In this document: in pieces, positions 21,897 to 34,414 of the stretch
Position numbering within the stretch: position 1 is the stretch's first letter
How the letters are laid out: each line of letters opens with the position of its first letter
Assembly (NCBI GenBank): GCA_037577475.1
Contig: CM075192.1
Span: forward strand, 12,433,908 to 12,497,907
Direction of reading: 5' to 3'
Length of the DNA: 64,000 nucleotides
Source: Chaunax sp. Z400
Lineage: Eukaryota; Chordata; Actinopteri; Lophiiformes; Chaunacidae
Program-made: the position numbers and the translations under genes
Notes under the pieces: model-generated
Seen by the model: the letters and a program-made list of their open reading frames with translations, nothing else
What the model was told of the DNA's origin: nothing
The model's database searches: none

Positions 21897-22555
21897 CAAA
21901 CACACACACACACATACACTCATTCAGGTTTAAGAGCTTGGTGAGCCCCGGCACCATTTGCAAGTGTTCAAACTTCGTGGCCATCTCTGAGTACCTCCTC
22001 CTCTCTCTTAGATCCTCTCTCACACACAAACGCATATACACACACACACACACACATATAAGCACATCCACACACTCAGAGACATACACACACATCCACA
22101 CACACATGCTTGCTTGTACCTACATGATTGTCAGTAGTAGTTGTAGATAACTGAGTTAATTAATTGAAGTGTGTTGACTGAAGGTCGATTTGCGAATTTT
22201 AATAAACTTTGTTATATTTTAAAGAGAAGTTGTTTTTTATTATTTTGCATTAATACTGTTTTAAAGGCTGGTTGTGAGGGTCAGTGCACGTACTCTTCCC
22301 TTCATCGTTCATGTGAGACTGAACAGAGTTTGGTTAATTGTTTCCCTGTTTCCAGGGTGGTGCCCCGTAGTTATTATTAATTTTAACAATAATATTAAAT
22401 TCAATCGATCATTGATGATCATTTTTCCCTGTCTCCAGGGTGGTGCCCCGTAATCATTATTAATTTTAGTAATAACATCAAATTCATTAAATAATTAATG
22501 ATCATTTTTAATAATCATTAATTACACTCTATTAACCAAATTTGCCCTATTGATA
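21897..22555 (+). repeat. 3' LTR of element A, 5'-truncated
   Basis: Nearly identical to the 5' LTR from the CA microsatellite (about 17973) onward. It lacks the first 940 bp or so, including the TATA box, and the last nine bases. AATAAA lies near 22201. It is followed by AAGG and the gene 3 upstream flank. Confidence 0.85.
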
Positions 22556-22877
22556 AAGGTATGGGAGGTGTAGGTAAATTTCTTCAATATCATAACATTA
22601 GCTCAAACAGTAATGATAAGATAAGATGATAAGACTTACACAGTCGCCCAAAAACTTTATTTTCTTATCCTACCAATGGGTCATTGGAATGACATCATGC
22701 AGTATTGTATCAACAGGATGCATTCTGTACACACATACACACACCACTCCTGACATCATACACGCTAACATTGGATTGTTTTTCCACCATCAGTCTAGAG
22801 AGGAATAATTTTGGCTTGTGTGCTGCTGTTGTCATCATGCTTGTGTTTTGCTTACTTTCAAAACACATGACACCTAA

Positions 22878-22889
22878 TATAAATATAAG
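22878..22889 (+). promoter_or_regulatory. TATA-like block upstream of gene 3
   Basis: TATAAATATAAG at 390 bp before the gene 3 ATG, in a flank nearly identical to gene 2's. The LTR element A ends only about 320 bp farther upstream, so the LTR could influence this promoter. That influence is inferred. Confidence 0.45.
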
Positions 22890-23267
22890 ATCAACGCTTC
22901 ATTTGTGGCAGAGAGGGAGGGGGGTATGTTTGTGTCAAGTTACCATTTTCAGAGTTGATATTTTATTGTGTGATAGGAGCTTTATAACCAAATGAAACAT
23001 GTTTCTGTTTAGAATTTCTTTTGTTTTTGCAGCTTTATGTGTCAATGATGTTATATTTGAATTTCATTGATATATCACTTGGTATATCTAACAGGATCTG
23101 TTGAATGTTGTCTGTGAGGTACCTTACAATTTTGACTGAATTTTATGCAATCCATTGTCAGGTCTGAGTTGTGTTTCACAAACTGAATATATTGCACCTG
23201 TCATTGGTTCATATTCTGATATTCAGATGTTGCTTTTATGTGTTAATTGTCCAGAACAGTTGAATCT

Positions 23268-26200
23268 ATGTCTTCGTTCCTCTGGTTCCTGACTCGATGG
23301 TCCTCCTTAGCCCTCCCTGTGCTCCTTCTCAGTGTACTGGGCAGACAAGCAGGGCTGGAAGTTGTTCAGTCAATATTATGTTCCCGGTGGGGTGCATGGA
23401 GCAACAACAGTCTTTCCAAGGATGGAGATGTGATTATCGGCGGACTTTTTCATCTGCATTTCAAACCTTCACCTATAGAGCAAGTCTTCACCAAGCGGCC
23501 TCATTATGAATCTTGCAAAGGGTAAATCTAATCACAACATATATGCCTGTTAAATGTCTGGTGATTATGTTGTTTATACGATAACAGAACATTTCCTGTA
23601 TTTTTACATTTTGTTTGTCATGCTTATATGTTTTTGTTGAAATATAATTTAATCCTACAAATTGTTGAGCTACTTAGGTAATTAAATGTTTGTAGAACTA
23701 AAGTTTAATAATAGGCCCATCATTATAAAATGTCAGCGTTATATACTGTATATCTAATGAGCACAGTTTGATTATAGTAGAACTATTTCAAAAGATTTTG
23801 CTGGCATATATTTAATCGTGTATTTATTTACTTTTGTTTTGTCCATGATGATTATTGTTTCCTCACTCATCACTGATTTATATTTTACTCACTATTCTGT
23901 TCATATCCAATGCCCCTCAGTTTTGAGCCAGGTGCATTAAAAAGCACATATGCTATGGCATTTGCGGTGGAAGAAATAAACCGTAACAACACCCTGCTGC
24001 CAGGAGTGAAGCTGGGCTACCGTGTGTTTGATAGCTGTGGCCGATACCCCTGGGCTCTTCAAGGTGCACTATCACTGGTTGGAGGAGACACACAAAGCTG
24101 CAACTTACAAGCCTCTACTGCTCATTCTGCAGATGATAAACAACCTGGAGAAACAGCTGGTATGACTTAATACATTGTCACATGTAAATAACCTTTGCTT
24201 CAATTAAAAATATACACACACACACATATATATAGTTATATATATCTATATATAGATATATAGTAGTATAAAAGATTGTCTATTGATATCAGCAGGTGAT
24301 CAGCCCGTTTCTTTGCTCATTGGTGATGCTACATCTACGTCAAACATAATCCTGTCCAGTATCTTAGGGCCTGTCTCTGTGCCAATTGTGAGTTTCATTA
24401 TCTCATGAAATAAATGTCTGACTAAATTTTTAGTAAAGGTTGATATGATATTTAAATCTTTGTACGATTAAATTTCAATGGTCATTTCTCTGTTAGAGAA
24501 GTGTTAAAATTATAATTCTTTCCCTCAGATCAGCTACTTGGCTACCTGCCCCTGTCTTAGTGACAGGACTAAATTCCCTAATTTCTTCAGAACAATCCCC
24601 AGTGATATTTACCAGGCCAGGGTCATGGCACAACTGGCCATTCGCTACAACTGGACTTGGATGGGAGCAGTAATTGATAGCAGTGATTATGGTCACTCTG
24701 CAATACAGGTTTATGTATGGTTTTTTTATTTACTGTAAAATACCTGAAAAACTTTGACATATCTCCTTCACCTATAGGACAAAACATATAAATATGATCC
24801 AATTTTTGCTTTTGTTTGATATTTCAGGTATTTCAGGAAGAGATTAAGGGAAAAAGTGTGTGTTTGGACTTCATCAAAAATCTCAACAGACAAACTATTG
24901 TGAGTGATGCCAGACATGCAGCACTCTCAATTCAAGCTTCGACTGCGAGGGTGATTCTCGTTTTTTGCTGGTATAAATTAATACGGGAAGTGTTTCTGGA
25001 ACTGATCGAGAGAAATGTGAGCAACTCAATGAAATTTGTATAGATAAACAAATTCAGACATATTTTGTAGGAACAACATGCTCTTTTTCTTTCCCCTGTT
25101 TATTTTTGGGTTGTCGTACTGCAGGTGACTGACAGACAGTTTCTGGCCAGTGAGGCTTGGAGCACAAGTGATGATCTTCTCCAAGATCTTTCCATCTCTA
25201 AAGTGGCAAATGGTATTCTTGGTGTTGCCATTAAAAGTTCAACAATACCCAGATTTGAAAATTATCTCAGAAGTTTGCACCCAGTTCATCGACCTGACGA
25301 TGAATTCTTACGGGAATTCTGGGAAAATGAGTTTGGATGCAGTCCTGGAGATAACCAATCACATGCAGCACCTCTCTCTTCATATTTCTCTTCACCACTC
25401 AAAACTAAATCTGACTCTCTGTCTAATGTTTCTACTTCATCTCCTGCCAAGGGGTCAGTTCAGAAACGTCTACCACCCTGTAGTGGGACAGAGTCCCTGA
25501 AAACAGTGCAGCTTCCATTTACTGACGCCTCTCAGCTAAGGATCGAATATAATGTCTACCTTGCTGTTTATGCTGCAGCCCACGCCCTTCACAGCCTTCT
25601 CTCCTGCCCTGATAGACACCAGCCTCCAGGAAACAACAGCTCCACTTGTTCCTCTCCAAAACACATCAAACCCATGGAGGTTAATACTTAATGTCACTGA
25701 GTCATATTATCCTCAAGAGTGATTGTTCATTTTGATCAATAGAATTTGTTATGCTTTCAGCTGTTGCAGCACTTGAACCAAGTGAACGTCACCACACCAC
25801 TAGGGGATAGGTTTTATTTCCAAGGTTCTGACATTCCAGCAAAGTATGACCTGGTCAACTGGCAGACGACCCCTGAAGGGCCACTCAAACTTGTTTTGAT
25901 TGGTCATGTGGATGGGTTAAAACTTCACATTAATGAGTCAGCTATTCAGTGGAGCACTGGATCCAATCAGGTAGTCAGATCAGAACAGTTGTCTTAAGGT
26001 TAATAATAATAATCAGTTCAAAAGATCATGTCACCAACACATTTCTTGGCTTTCTGTTTAGGTTCCAGTATCAGTGTGCACTGAGAGCTGCCCTCCAGGT
26101 ACCTGGAAGGCCAACAGGAAAGGAGAGCCTATCTGCTGCTTTGACTGTATCCCATGTGCTGAAGGGGAGATTAGCAATAAAACTGGTGAGTAAATCACTC

Positions 26201-27430
26201 TAAAAGACAACAGAAACTCATATATTCTACATTTCTTTTCTCATTTGTGTTTTATTTTTTCCCCTATGTCCTCTTCTAACTCTTCCAGGTTCCCTTCACT
26301 GTGAGCGTTGTCCTGCTGAGTTCTGGTCCAATGTTGACCAAACTGCCTGTATCCCTCGTCAGCTGGACTTCCTCTCCTTTAATGAAACCTTGGGCATTAC
26401 TCTGACTACAGCTGCTGTGTCTGGAGCTGTGGTGACAACAGCTGTGTTTGTGGTGTTTCTTTACTATCGTCAGACACCTATGGTAAAAAACATGGAGTGC
26501 ATTAAAGAGTTTGTTTTGTGCATGAATATTTTTCTCTCTCTTAGATTGTCTACTCAATTTATGATATTGTTTAAATGTCCAAATGTTGTTGGTTAATCTG
26601 ATTCACAGGTGCGAGCCAACAATTCAGAACTGAGCTTCTTGCTTCTTCTGTCACTGAAGCTCTGCTTCCTGTGCTCACTGGTGTTCATCGGTCGTCCATC
26701 AGTCTGGTCTTGTCGGTTCCAGCAGGCAGCTTTTGGGATCAGCTTTGTCCTTTGTGTTTCCTGCCTCCTTGTTAAAACACTAGTAGTTCTTGCTGTTTTC
26801 CGCTCAGCTGGGCCTGGTGCTGGAGCCTTGATGAAGTGGTTTGGTCCAGGAAAACAGAGAGGAAGTGTCTGCCTCTTTACCTGTGTACAGGTATAAATAA
26901 TGGTTTATTTATTAAATGATGAGACCATTATATTATTATTTACAGTAAATTAACAAAAACAATTAATATTAAATAATTACATTGAAATGTGTTGACTTTT
27001 TCTTCAGGTTATCATCTGTACCATATGGCTGTCCCTCAGTCCACCAGTGCCTGAACGTGATCTGGGTTTCCAAGGGTCAAAGGTCACCTTGAAGTGTGCC
27101 ATGGCCTCTGTGGTGGGCTTCTCTCTGGTCCTGGGCTATATTGGCCTGCTGGCCTGTACCTGCCTCCTCTTGGCCTTTCTTGCAAGGAATCTCCCCGACA
27201 ACTTCAACGAGGCCAAACTGATCACCTTCAGCATGCTGATCTTCTGTGCTGTCTGGGTGACCTTTGTCCCTGCTTACATTAGCTCTCCAGGGAAGTATGT
27301 TGTCGCTGTGGAAATCTTTGCAATCCTGGCCTCTAGCTATGGTTTATTGCTCTGTATTTTTGCCCCCAAATGTTTCATCATTCTTTTTAGACCTGAACGA
27401 AACACAAAGAAACACTTGATGGCCAGATAG
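23268..27430 (+). CDS. OlfC/V2R-like class C GPCR, gene 3 (11 exons, complete)
   Basis: Coding exons are 23268-23521, 23921-24159, 24296-24387, 24529-24708, 24828-25016, 25125-25679, 25761-25970, 26062-26185, 26289-26482, 26609-26890 and 27008-27430, giving 913 residues with no interruption. Domain order and the five amino-acid-site equivalents are as in gene 2. It is nearly identical to gene 4 in exons 3-7 (both have LERNVS-like ELIERN ending exon 5, and KVANGILGVAI with TIPRFENYL in exon 6). In exon 2 it instead matches gene 2 (VFDSCGRYP, TAHSADD). Unique changes include QKRLPPC and FTDASQL in exon 6. It lies immediately downstream of LTR element A and upstream of the truncated gypsy copy ii. 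Confidence 0.95.
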
Positions 27431-28793
27431 TTTTTCTTGATCTAATGTGTGCACACACTCACACACAACTTTCCCTGGTTCTGTATTATGCATGTGTTCA
27501 TGAGGTAATGTTATGTCCATTCTTTTGACCTAAATGTTAATTCTTATGTACGTAGTTGTGTGGAGTAATTAAGAGTCTTATAGCAACACAGAAAATAGAT
27601 TACTGTGTTTGGTTATTTGGGTAAAATGTTACTAATCTATTTTACCCAAATAACTTACCTCCGGCAAGCATTGTTTGCCATGGCAAATTACACAACTCGT
27701 GTACCATTGTTTGTTATTGTTCTTGTTTTTTTTCTCAATAATCAATTAAAGAATGTTCCCTTTCACAATGGGCTAGTGTCATATGGTCTTGTGTTATAAC
27801 ATTAAAATTCATAAAACTGCTCTTTAAAAAATAGTGTTTCAGATTGATTCATCACAGCAGCTAAAAATAAAATCTTAAGGGTTAGAGAAATATCTGACAT
27901 CTGCTATTCATTATTGTAACGACACCTCAAATAATTTTAAAAATGGAAAGAGATGGTGAGATTGGAGGGTTTGAGGATTAGCTGCAACTTTGCTGCACTG
28001 AATGTACTCAATAACGACCACTAGATGTAGGCATTTGATGCTGTTCTGATGCTTCTTTCATCATCTCTCAAAAAGGTCTCTTACTTAATGGACTTGAGAG
28101 TTGTACGTCTGAAATTACCTTGTGTAGTTTTTTTGTCTAATCTTAGTGCTGAGTGGGGTAATCTATTGTATAGTCTAAAATGTAGAAATCAGTTTCATTT
28201 TCAAATTAAAATTATGAATGATTATTAAAATCAAAAGACAGCCTATTTGCTCAGATTCAACAACATACTGTATAAAGGCAACCATAGTTAACTTTCCATC
28301 TTGTAGTTACAGAATAGAAAATGTGGAGAAAACGATTGGAAAAGACTCATACACTACAAGAGAATTGCAACATTATATAAAAAAACAACAACTACAGATT
28401 AAACTTAAAGTACAATGGTCGTGGTTTTCTGAGTTCACTTTGCTAATCAAATCCACGAAGTATTGCTATGTGCTATGTGCTGAGTGCATGAATCTTTGCA
28501 CATTCTTAGTCAGGATATTGGTCAAAAAGAGTAACCCGGAATTTATCCAGACGGTATCGTATTGCTATTACAATGGTCTACCCTCTATAATTTTTCGTTC
28601 ATATGACGCTGATTTCCAATGATATGTCTAGCATTTTGCACTGAAAGACAGTATATCAGTTGTGTGTTCTTGTTAGTAACAGATATCTCAATAAAAAAAA
28701 CAAATGCCACTTTTCCATGTAAAGTACAAGCATAATCAATTCCAAATTAATTTTGGAATCCTGACAGGTTTAGCTCCATTTAATATCTCAGAA
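27431..28793 (+). other. Gene 3 3' flank
   Basis: Non-coding, homologous to the flank after gene 2. It is cut off at GAAGG (28791-28795), where it joins the interior of the hAT element. Compared with the gene 2 flank, about 2.2 kb (gypsy gag, protease and most of the hAT) are missing. The 134-codon frame at 28218-28622 is not supported as a gene. Confidence 0.7.
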
Positions 28794-28876
28794 GGTCACC
28801 TCCTGGGATAGTGGGGGTCGCCAGTCTCTGCACCCTTATTTTGGGGGTCGCGGGCTGAAAAGTTTGAGAACCCCTG
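28794..28876 (+). mobile_element. hAT 3' end remnant, copy ii
   Basis: Only the last 80 bases or so of the hAT remain, ending GAGAACCCCTG, followed by the retained right-hand target duplicate AGTTAGTG (28877-28884). The left part was removed by the deletion that also took gag and protease. Confidence 0.85.
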
Positions 28877-28959
28877 AGTTAGTGGGTAATGTGCAGGGGT
28901 GCATTCAAAACCAATAGGGACATATGATATGTGTGCTGTGATATGCGATACTGTATGTG

Positions 28960-29945
28960 TGTCTGACACTGTGGCTCCACAGGAAGTCCTGCGGTGTCCC
29001 ACGTTACATTTCGAAGAGGATTTTCCGGTGGCGCAGTCACGAGACGACTTTGCCTTCGACCAAGTGATGAATTGGTGTACCCTGACACGGTACAAATGTG
29101 TCCCTATTTTGCATTTGTTAGAGACAGACTGTACAGAATGAGTCATGACCCTCGGACAGGAGAAGATCACCCTCAGTTGTTGGTGGGATATGACAAAACA
29201 TTAAGTCGGATAATGACCTGATTTTATTGGCTGAGCATTCAGGGAGAAGAGCACCTCTGGCGCGCCTCTTGCCCTGAATGTCAGCTGGTAAACCAACCGG
29301 CCATTCCCAGATTGCCTTTGCGTCCATTTCCTTTGATGGAGGTTCCATTTGAGCGCATGGAACGAATGGACCTCATCGGGTCATTTCACCAGAGTGCACA
29401 GGAATATCACTTTGTGTTGGTTCTAGTGGATTACGCAAGACAATTTCCAGAGGAAGTGCCGCTGCGCAGCATTTCTGCAATCAGTGTTGCACAGGCACTG
29501 TTTCAGGTCATCTGCAAGGTCTAAATCCCAAAAGAGATTCTGTCCAACCATGGAACCTTGTTCATGTCTCACACAATGAGGGAACTTCACAGTTTATTGG
29601 GCATTAAGTCTATTTGGACCAGCTTGTATCATCAACAGACTAACGGGCTAGTTGATTGTCTGAATAAGACTTTAAGTCCATGATCCATACATTTATTCAC
29701 AATGACGAACAAAATTGGATTAAGTGGTTCAAACTTCTGTTATTTTCAGTTCACCATTTGGAAACTCCCCAGGCCCACAGGGGGTTTTCCCCCTTTGAAC
29801 TGTTGTTTGGGAGGAAACCACGCGTTGCTCTTGACCTCCTTAAAGAAAGCTGGGAGGACGATCCAAGCCCTTGTAAAAATGAAATTCAATATGTCCTGGG
29901 AGCTGAGAGCAAAACTTCACACACTTTTATTGCTACACATTTTTA
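28960..29945 (+). pseudogene. Gmr1-like gypsy integrase remnant, copy ii
   Basis: It contains the catalytic-core entry missing from copy i: VLVDYARQFPEEVPLR, then ISAISVAQALFQVIC. After in-frame stops come the SNHGTLF and LHSLLGIKSIW regions of the DDE core. About 60 bp of the zinc-finger region present in copies i and iii is deleted. The remnant ends by joining the receptor flank at the same junction as copy i, showing that this deletion is shared by descent. Confidence 0.8.
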
Positions 29946-29991
29946 TTACATGTCATTTTCGGGTCCACTGGACCTGAGGGGAACAGAAAGG

Positions 29992-31096
29992 TGTTGGGCC
30001 ACATGGTACAGGCCCCTGAAACAAAGAAAGGCCTGCAGATTCCACAAAGCCTGACTCAGGCCTACATCTATCTACAAGAGCCTGATAAGACCAGAAGGAG
30101 CCAACCTGTTCATCAGCCACATCAACCCTGCTGTTTTCCTCCGCCACACTGCGAGAGCCAACTAAAGTTGCTCTAAACGCTGGATCAGCTGAATCTCACA
30201 GCAACACAACAACACAACACTTCGTCAGGACCCGCGACTCGGAGGACCGAGCCGGACCTCAAAGGACGAAAGGACCTCTTTGCCAGCTTCCCTTCTTCTA
30301 CAAAGTAAGAGGCTTAAGTCTGGGCAGAGTAGATTGTTTGTGTATTGTGGTCTTGCTGTTTTTGCTGCTTTAAACTGTTAGAGCTAGCTTTTGTTATTGT
30401 GCGCTGACGGTGTTAATCACCGATTGTTGTACGCTGATTGTTGGGACATCCTTCTTTTCCTCTACTTCTCTATTTCTTCTCTTTCTCCTTCTTTCTCTTC
30501 ACACACACACACACACACACGCATACACTCATTCAGGTTTAAGAGCTTGGTGAGCCCCGGCGCCATTTGCAAGTGTTCAAACTTCGTGGCCATCTCTGAG
30601 TACCTCCTCCTCTCTCTTAGATCCTCTCTCACACACAAACGCATATACACACACACACACACACACATATAAGCACATCCACACACTCAGAGACATACAC
30701 ACACATCCACACACACATGCTTGCTTGTACCTGCATGATTGTCAGTAGCAGTTGTAGATAACTGAGTTAATTAATTGAAGTGTGTTGACTGAAGGTCGAT
30801 ATTGCGAATTTTAATAAACTTTGTTATATTTCAAAGAGAAGTTGTTTGTATTATTTTGCATTAATACTGTTTTAAAGGCTGGTTGTGAGGGTCAGTGCAC
30901 GTACTCTTCCCTTCATCGTTCATGTGAGACTGAACAGAGTTTGGTTAATTGTTTCCCTGTTTCCAGGGTGGTGCCCCGTAGTTATTATTAATTTTAGTAA
31001 TAACATCAAATTCATTAAATAATTAATGATTTTTGATTTTTAATAATCATTAATTACACTCTATTAACCAAATTTGCCCTATGGATAGCCCCAACA
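29992..31096 (+). repeat. 5' LTR of element B (1105 bp)
   Basis: The same termini as LTR A, but about 0.4 kb containing the TATA box is deleted near 30109, together with one of the two GGTGGTGCCCCG segments near the 3' end. The primer-binding site follows after TTC at 31100. Loss of the TATA region makes this LTR unlikely to be transcribed from its own promoter. Confidence 0.85.
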
Positions 31097-31607
31097 TTCT
31101 GGTGCCCCGTGTGAGGCTCTTAATATACCAGCTTTATTACAGTAATACGAATTGATAGTAGAATTATTGTATTATAATATAGGGATTATAATAAGGATAA
31201 TTCTCCTAAAATCTTAGTCTTCTTTAATCAACTACTTTGTACTTGCCAGGCATATATGCAGTTGTGGTTGTGAGTTTTTCAGTGTGTTAGTGGTTAGAGG
31301 AACCTTAAAAAGTTTGAAACTAAGTTTCTGCCCTAAGGAGTAATCCTTAGAGTTCTCCCATTCAGAGCTGTTAGTCAGAGGTGTTGAGCTTCCTCATTCG
31401 CATCTGAATAGGACAGGCTGCAGGAGAGAGAGCAATTAGCATTTCAGCTTGTAAGCCACAGGTCAGAGCTTCTCACCTGTGCATACTGTTGGTTTTATAG
31501 CAGCTTTGCTATAATAACTCATTTTAGCCACTGTGCACAGAGCATCAACTACCCAAGTAGATGTTTGACCAGGCACCCCACGTCCTAGCGACATAGACCT
31601 GCAGAAG

Positions 31608-31970
31608 GTGATCGCTGCCCTCCTCCCCTCCTCTACAGAGGATATGGAGAACTTCAACAGCTGCAATGTCAGCAGCTGTGACAGTAAATTACAGGAACTG
31701 GTTGACTATGTCAACAACCCAGCCAAGCAGAAAGAGCACGCTGTCTCGAGCCTGGTGGGCCAAATGTTCCAGCTCCTTCACAGCAGAATCAAACTGCAAA
31801 CTGCAGCCTTTCAGGTACAGACCGCCCAGCTGCAGAAGGAGCTTTCAAGCCTGCGCGCGCAGAACCAGACTCCCCAGCAAAGGGTAGAGGAGCGCGAAGA
31901 AACCCAGGCTGCTCAGGTTAGTGGAGCTGTCACAGCACATCCTCTGACCTTGAAGAGGACCCCTTTTTAA
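31608..31970 (+). pseudogene. Short 5' gag-region ORF of element B
   Basis: Counterpart of 18838-19200, differing by a few substitutions, and ending at the same position before the -1-register gag frame. It begins with a GTG; the first ATG is at 31644. Confidence 0.6.
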
Positions 31971-31972
31971 AC

Positions 31973-33509
31973 GTGGTCCACCGAGAAACGTTCACTAGGA
32001 GCCAAAGGGTGTCCCGTGGTACGGTTTCTGACTTCCCCTCCGGGGACCGCTACCAAGCGCTCCCAACGGTCCACTCTTTGGGCTCATGTGCCCCATTCTC
32101 CAGGGCAACACATCGGTCTATTCCTGACCAACATTGCGAGCCCTCTAAACAGGTTGATGTCCCACCACAGAGGTGGAGACACCCGCTGCCCAGTGAGCTG
32201 CAGGCGTCACGCAACTCACAGCCCTGCTTTACCCGGAGTCCATCTCCACCATACCGGGGGAAATCTCAAGTACCCGCGGTCCAGTGAGTCGCCAGTGTCA
32301 TGCAACTCGCAGACCCGCTTTACCCGGAGTCCATCTCCACCATACCGTGGAAACTTCAGGCACCCGCTGGCCGGTGAACTGCCGACATCACACACTTCGC
32401 GTCACCGCTATGCTCACACTCCTTCCTCACCACAAAGGGGGGACCTTGAACCCCTATCTTCCGGTGAGACACATGCATCATGGAGATCGCACCCACACTC
32501 TACCAGGACTCCGTCCCCACAGAGCAGGAGGAGTCATCGACTTCCTCACCGTGGCGACTTGAGCGACTATGGGACCTCTGATGACTCCGACGGTCCCCGC
32601 TCACACTGCCACAGAGGTTTGCGGATTCGACAGCTAGAGTCCCTAGCGAGTGACATGGAGCATTTTGATCCCAGTAGTCGAGATTCAAATATCGATGACT
32701 ACCTGCGGGAAGTCGAGCGCTGCCTCACTGATCTGCCTGATGCTTTGCCACGCGAACAGCTCAAGCTGATATGGAAAACCACAGCTAGGAGCGTCCATGC
32801 GTTCATGGAATCCCTGCCAGCTAGCATCCGAGACTGCTACTCAGCCCTTTGTAAAGTCCTGCGTGAGGAATATTCGCTGTACACAGATGAAATCTCCGCC
32901 ACCCTTGGTGCCCTCACCATCGTGCAAAGGAAGCACGAATCACCACGAGAGTACTACTGGTGCCTGAGGAGCGCGTACTTTCAAGGTCGTAATGCACCGG
33001 GTTTAGAGGAGAGTGGATTCTTTAAGTCCCTCTTCCTTCATAACCTCCATGAAAGCATACGGTTTAACATCACAATGCATTGCAGAGAACGTAAATACAC
33101 GATGCAAGAAATCAGGAGGTATGCGCAGCTAGCATGGGAGACGCGTATGCGTCCCGCTAGATTGCATGAAGGCGACCCCAGAGTCCTGGGGATCCAAACA
33201 TTACAGGATCCTAGTTTGACGCTTAAAGGCAACGAAATGCCTCGCGGTAAGAAAGATACTGGGAGCGGACGCCGAAGGCGCCGACCACCCCATAGACAGG
33301 CTCGGCAACAGAACCAGGGGGGTGATGACCAAACACACCCCCAGATTCATGGCAAGCCAAATTGGCAGACTACACCTGTACCAAATGGCAAGGTCCAGTT
33401 CAAACAGAACTCAAAGCAATGGGACCGAGAAAATAAGGGGGAGCATATGGCTTCAACTTCCCCCAGATGGCAGGTCTCAGAACAGGATTTGGAGGGTGGT
33501 GCCCCGTAG
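31973..33509 (+). pseudogene. Gag of element B, frameshifted
   Basis: Gag starts in one frame (31973-32287) and continues in another (open to 33509) after one extra G in a G run near 32258. Element A has no such insertion. Downstream of the shift the capsid-like half and the basic tail (RRRRRPPHRQARQQNQGG) are open without stops, including the CGA codon that became TGA in element A. The last few codons run into the 3' LTR through a deletion. Breaks differ between A and B, so both decayed after duplication. Confidence 0.78.
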
Positions 33510-33703
33510 TTATTATTAATTTTAATAATAATATTAAATTCAATCGATCATTGATGATCATTTTTCCCTGTCTCCAGGGTGGTGCCCCGTAATCATTATT
33601 AATTTTAGTAATAACATCAAATTCATTAAATAATTAATGATCATTTTTAATAATCATTAATTACACTCTATTAACCAAATTTACCCTATTGATAGCCCCA
33701 ACA
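33493..33703 (+). repeat. 3' LTR of element B, terminal 0.2 kb
   Basis: Only the final part remains, starting at GGGTGGTGCCCCGTAG and ending CCCCAACA. It is followed by AAGG and TATGGGAGGTGTAGG of the gene 4 flank. It preserves the LTR terminus lost from element A and thus fixes the insertion boundary. Confidence 0.88.
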
Positions 33704-34025
33704 AAGGTATGGGAGGTGTAGGTAAATTTCTTCAATATCATAACATTAGCTCAAACAGTAATGATAAGATAAGATGATAAGACTTACACAGTCTCCCAAA
33801 AACTTTACTTTCTTATCCTACCAATGGGTCATTGGAATGACATCATGCAGTATTGTATCAACAGGATGCATTCTGTACACACATACACACACCACTCCTG
33901 ACATCATACACGCTAGCATTGGATTGTTTTTCCACCATCAGTCTAGAGAGGAATAATTTTGGCTTGTGTGCTGCTGTTGTCATCATGCTTGTGTTTTGCT
34001 TACTTTCAAAACACATGACACCTAA

Positions 34026-34037
34026 TATAAATATAAG
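34026..34037 (+). promoter_or_regulatory. TATA-like block upstream of gene 4
   Basis: TATAAATATAAG, 389 bp before the ATG at 34415. It is conserved with genes 1, 2, 3 and 5; function inferred. Confidence 0.45.
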
Positions 34038-34414
34038 ATCAACGCTTCATTTGTGGCAGAGAGGGAGGGGGGTATGTTTGTGTCAAGTTACCATTTTCAG
34101 AGTTGATATTTTATTGTGTGATAGGAGCTTTATAACCAAATGAAACATGTTTCTGTTTAGAATGTCTTTTGTTTTTGCAGCTTTATGTGTCAATGATGTT
34201 ATATTTGAATTTCATTGATATATCACTTGATATATCTAACAGGATCTGTTGAATGTTGTCTGTGAGGTACCTTACAATTTTGACTGAATTTTATGCAATC
34301 CATTGTCAGGTCTGAGTTGTGTTTCACAAACTGAATATATTGCACCTGTCATTGGTTCATATTCTGATATTCAGATGTTGCTTTTTTGTGTTAATTGTCC
34401 AGAATATTGAATCT

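Larger units (their letters stand above)
17033..22555 (+). mobile_element. Gag-only LTR retroelement A (ERV/LTR class unresolved)
   Basis: The element begins TGTTGGGC, and its 5' LTR ends CCCCAACA. It is flanked by AAGG at 17029-17032 and 22556-22559, a 4-bp target duplication. Order: 5' LTR, primer-binding site, leader, short gag ORF, gag ORF, unidentified decayed segment, 5'-truncated 3' LTR. The final GCCCCAACA of the 3' LTR is missing. No RT, RNase H, integrase or recognisable envelope is present, so it is non-autonomous. It sits at exactly the position of element B before gene 4. Confidence 0.88.
29992..33703 (+). mobile_element. Gag-only LTR retroelement B (ERV/LTR class unresolved)
   Basis: It starts TGTTGGGC and ends CCCCAACA, with AAGG at 29988-29991 and 33704-33707. 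It occupies the same site as element A before gene 3. Internally it keeps about 310 bp of leader (31205-31530) that A lacks. The 3' half is deleted, with gag joining the 3' LTR at about 33493. The matching insertion site and duplication show A and B are copies of one insertion. Confidence 0.9.

Noticed and set aside
32016..33509. Long gag-like frame as a domesticated host gene
   Set aside because: It lies between LTRs with a target duplication, is frameshifted at its 5' end, and its copy in element A has a premature stop.
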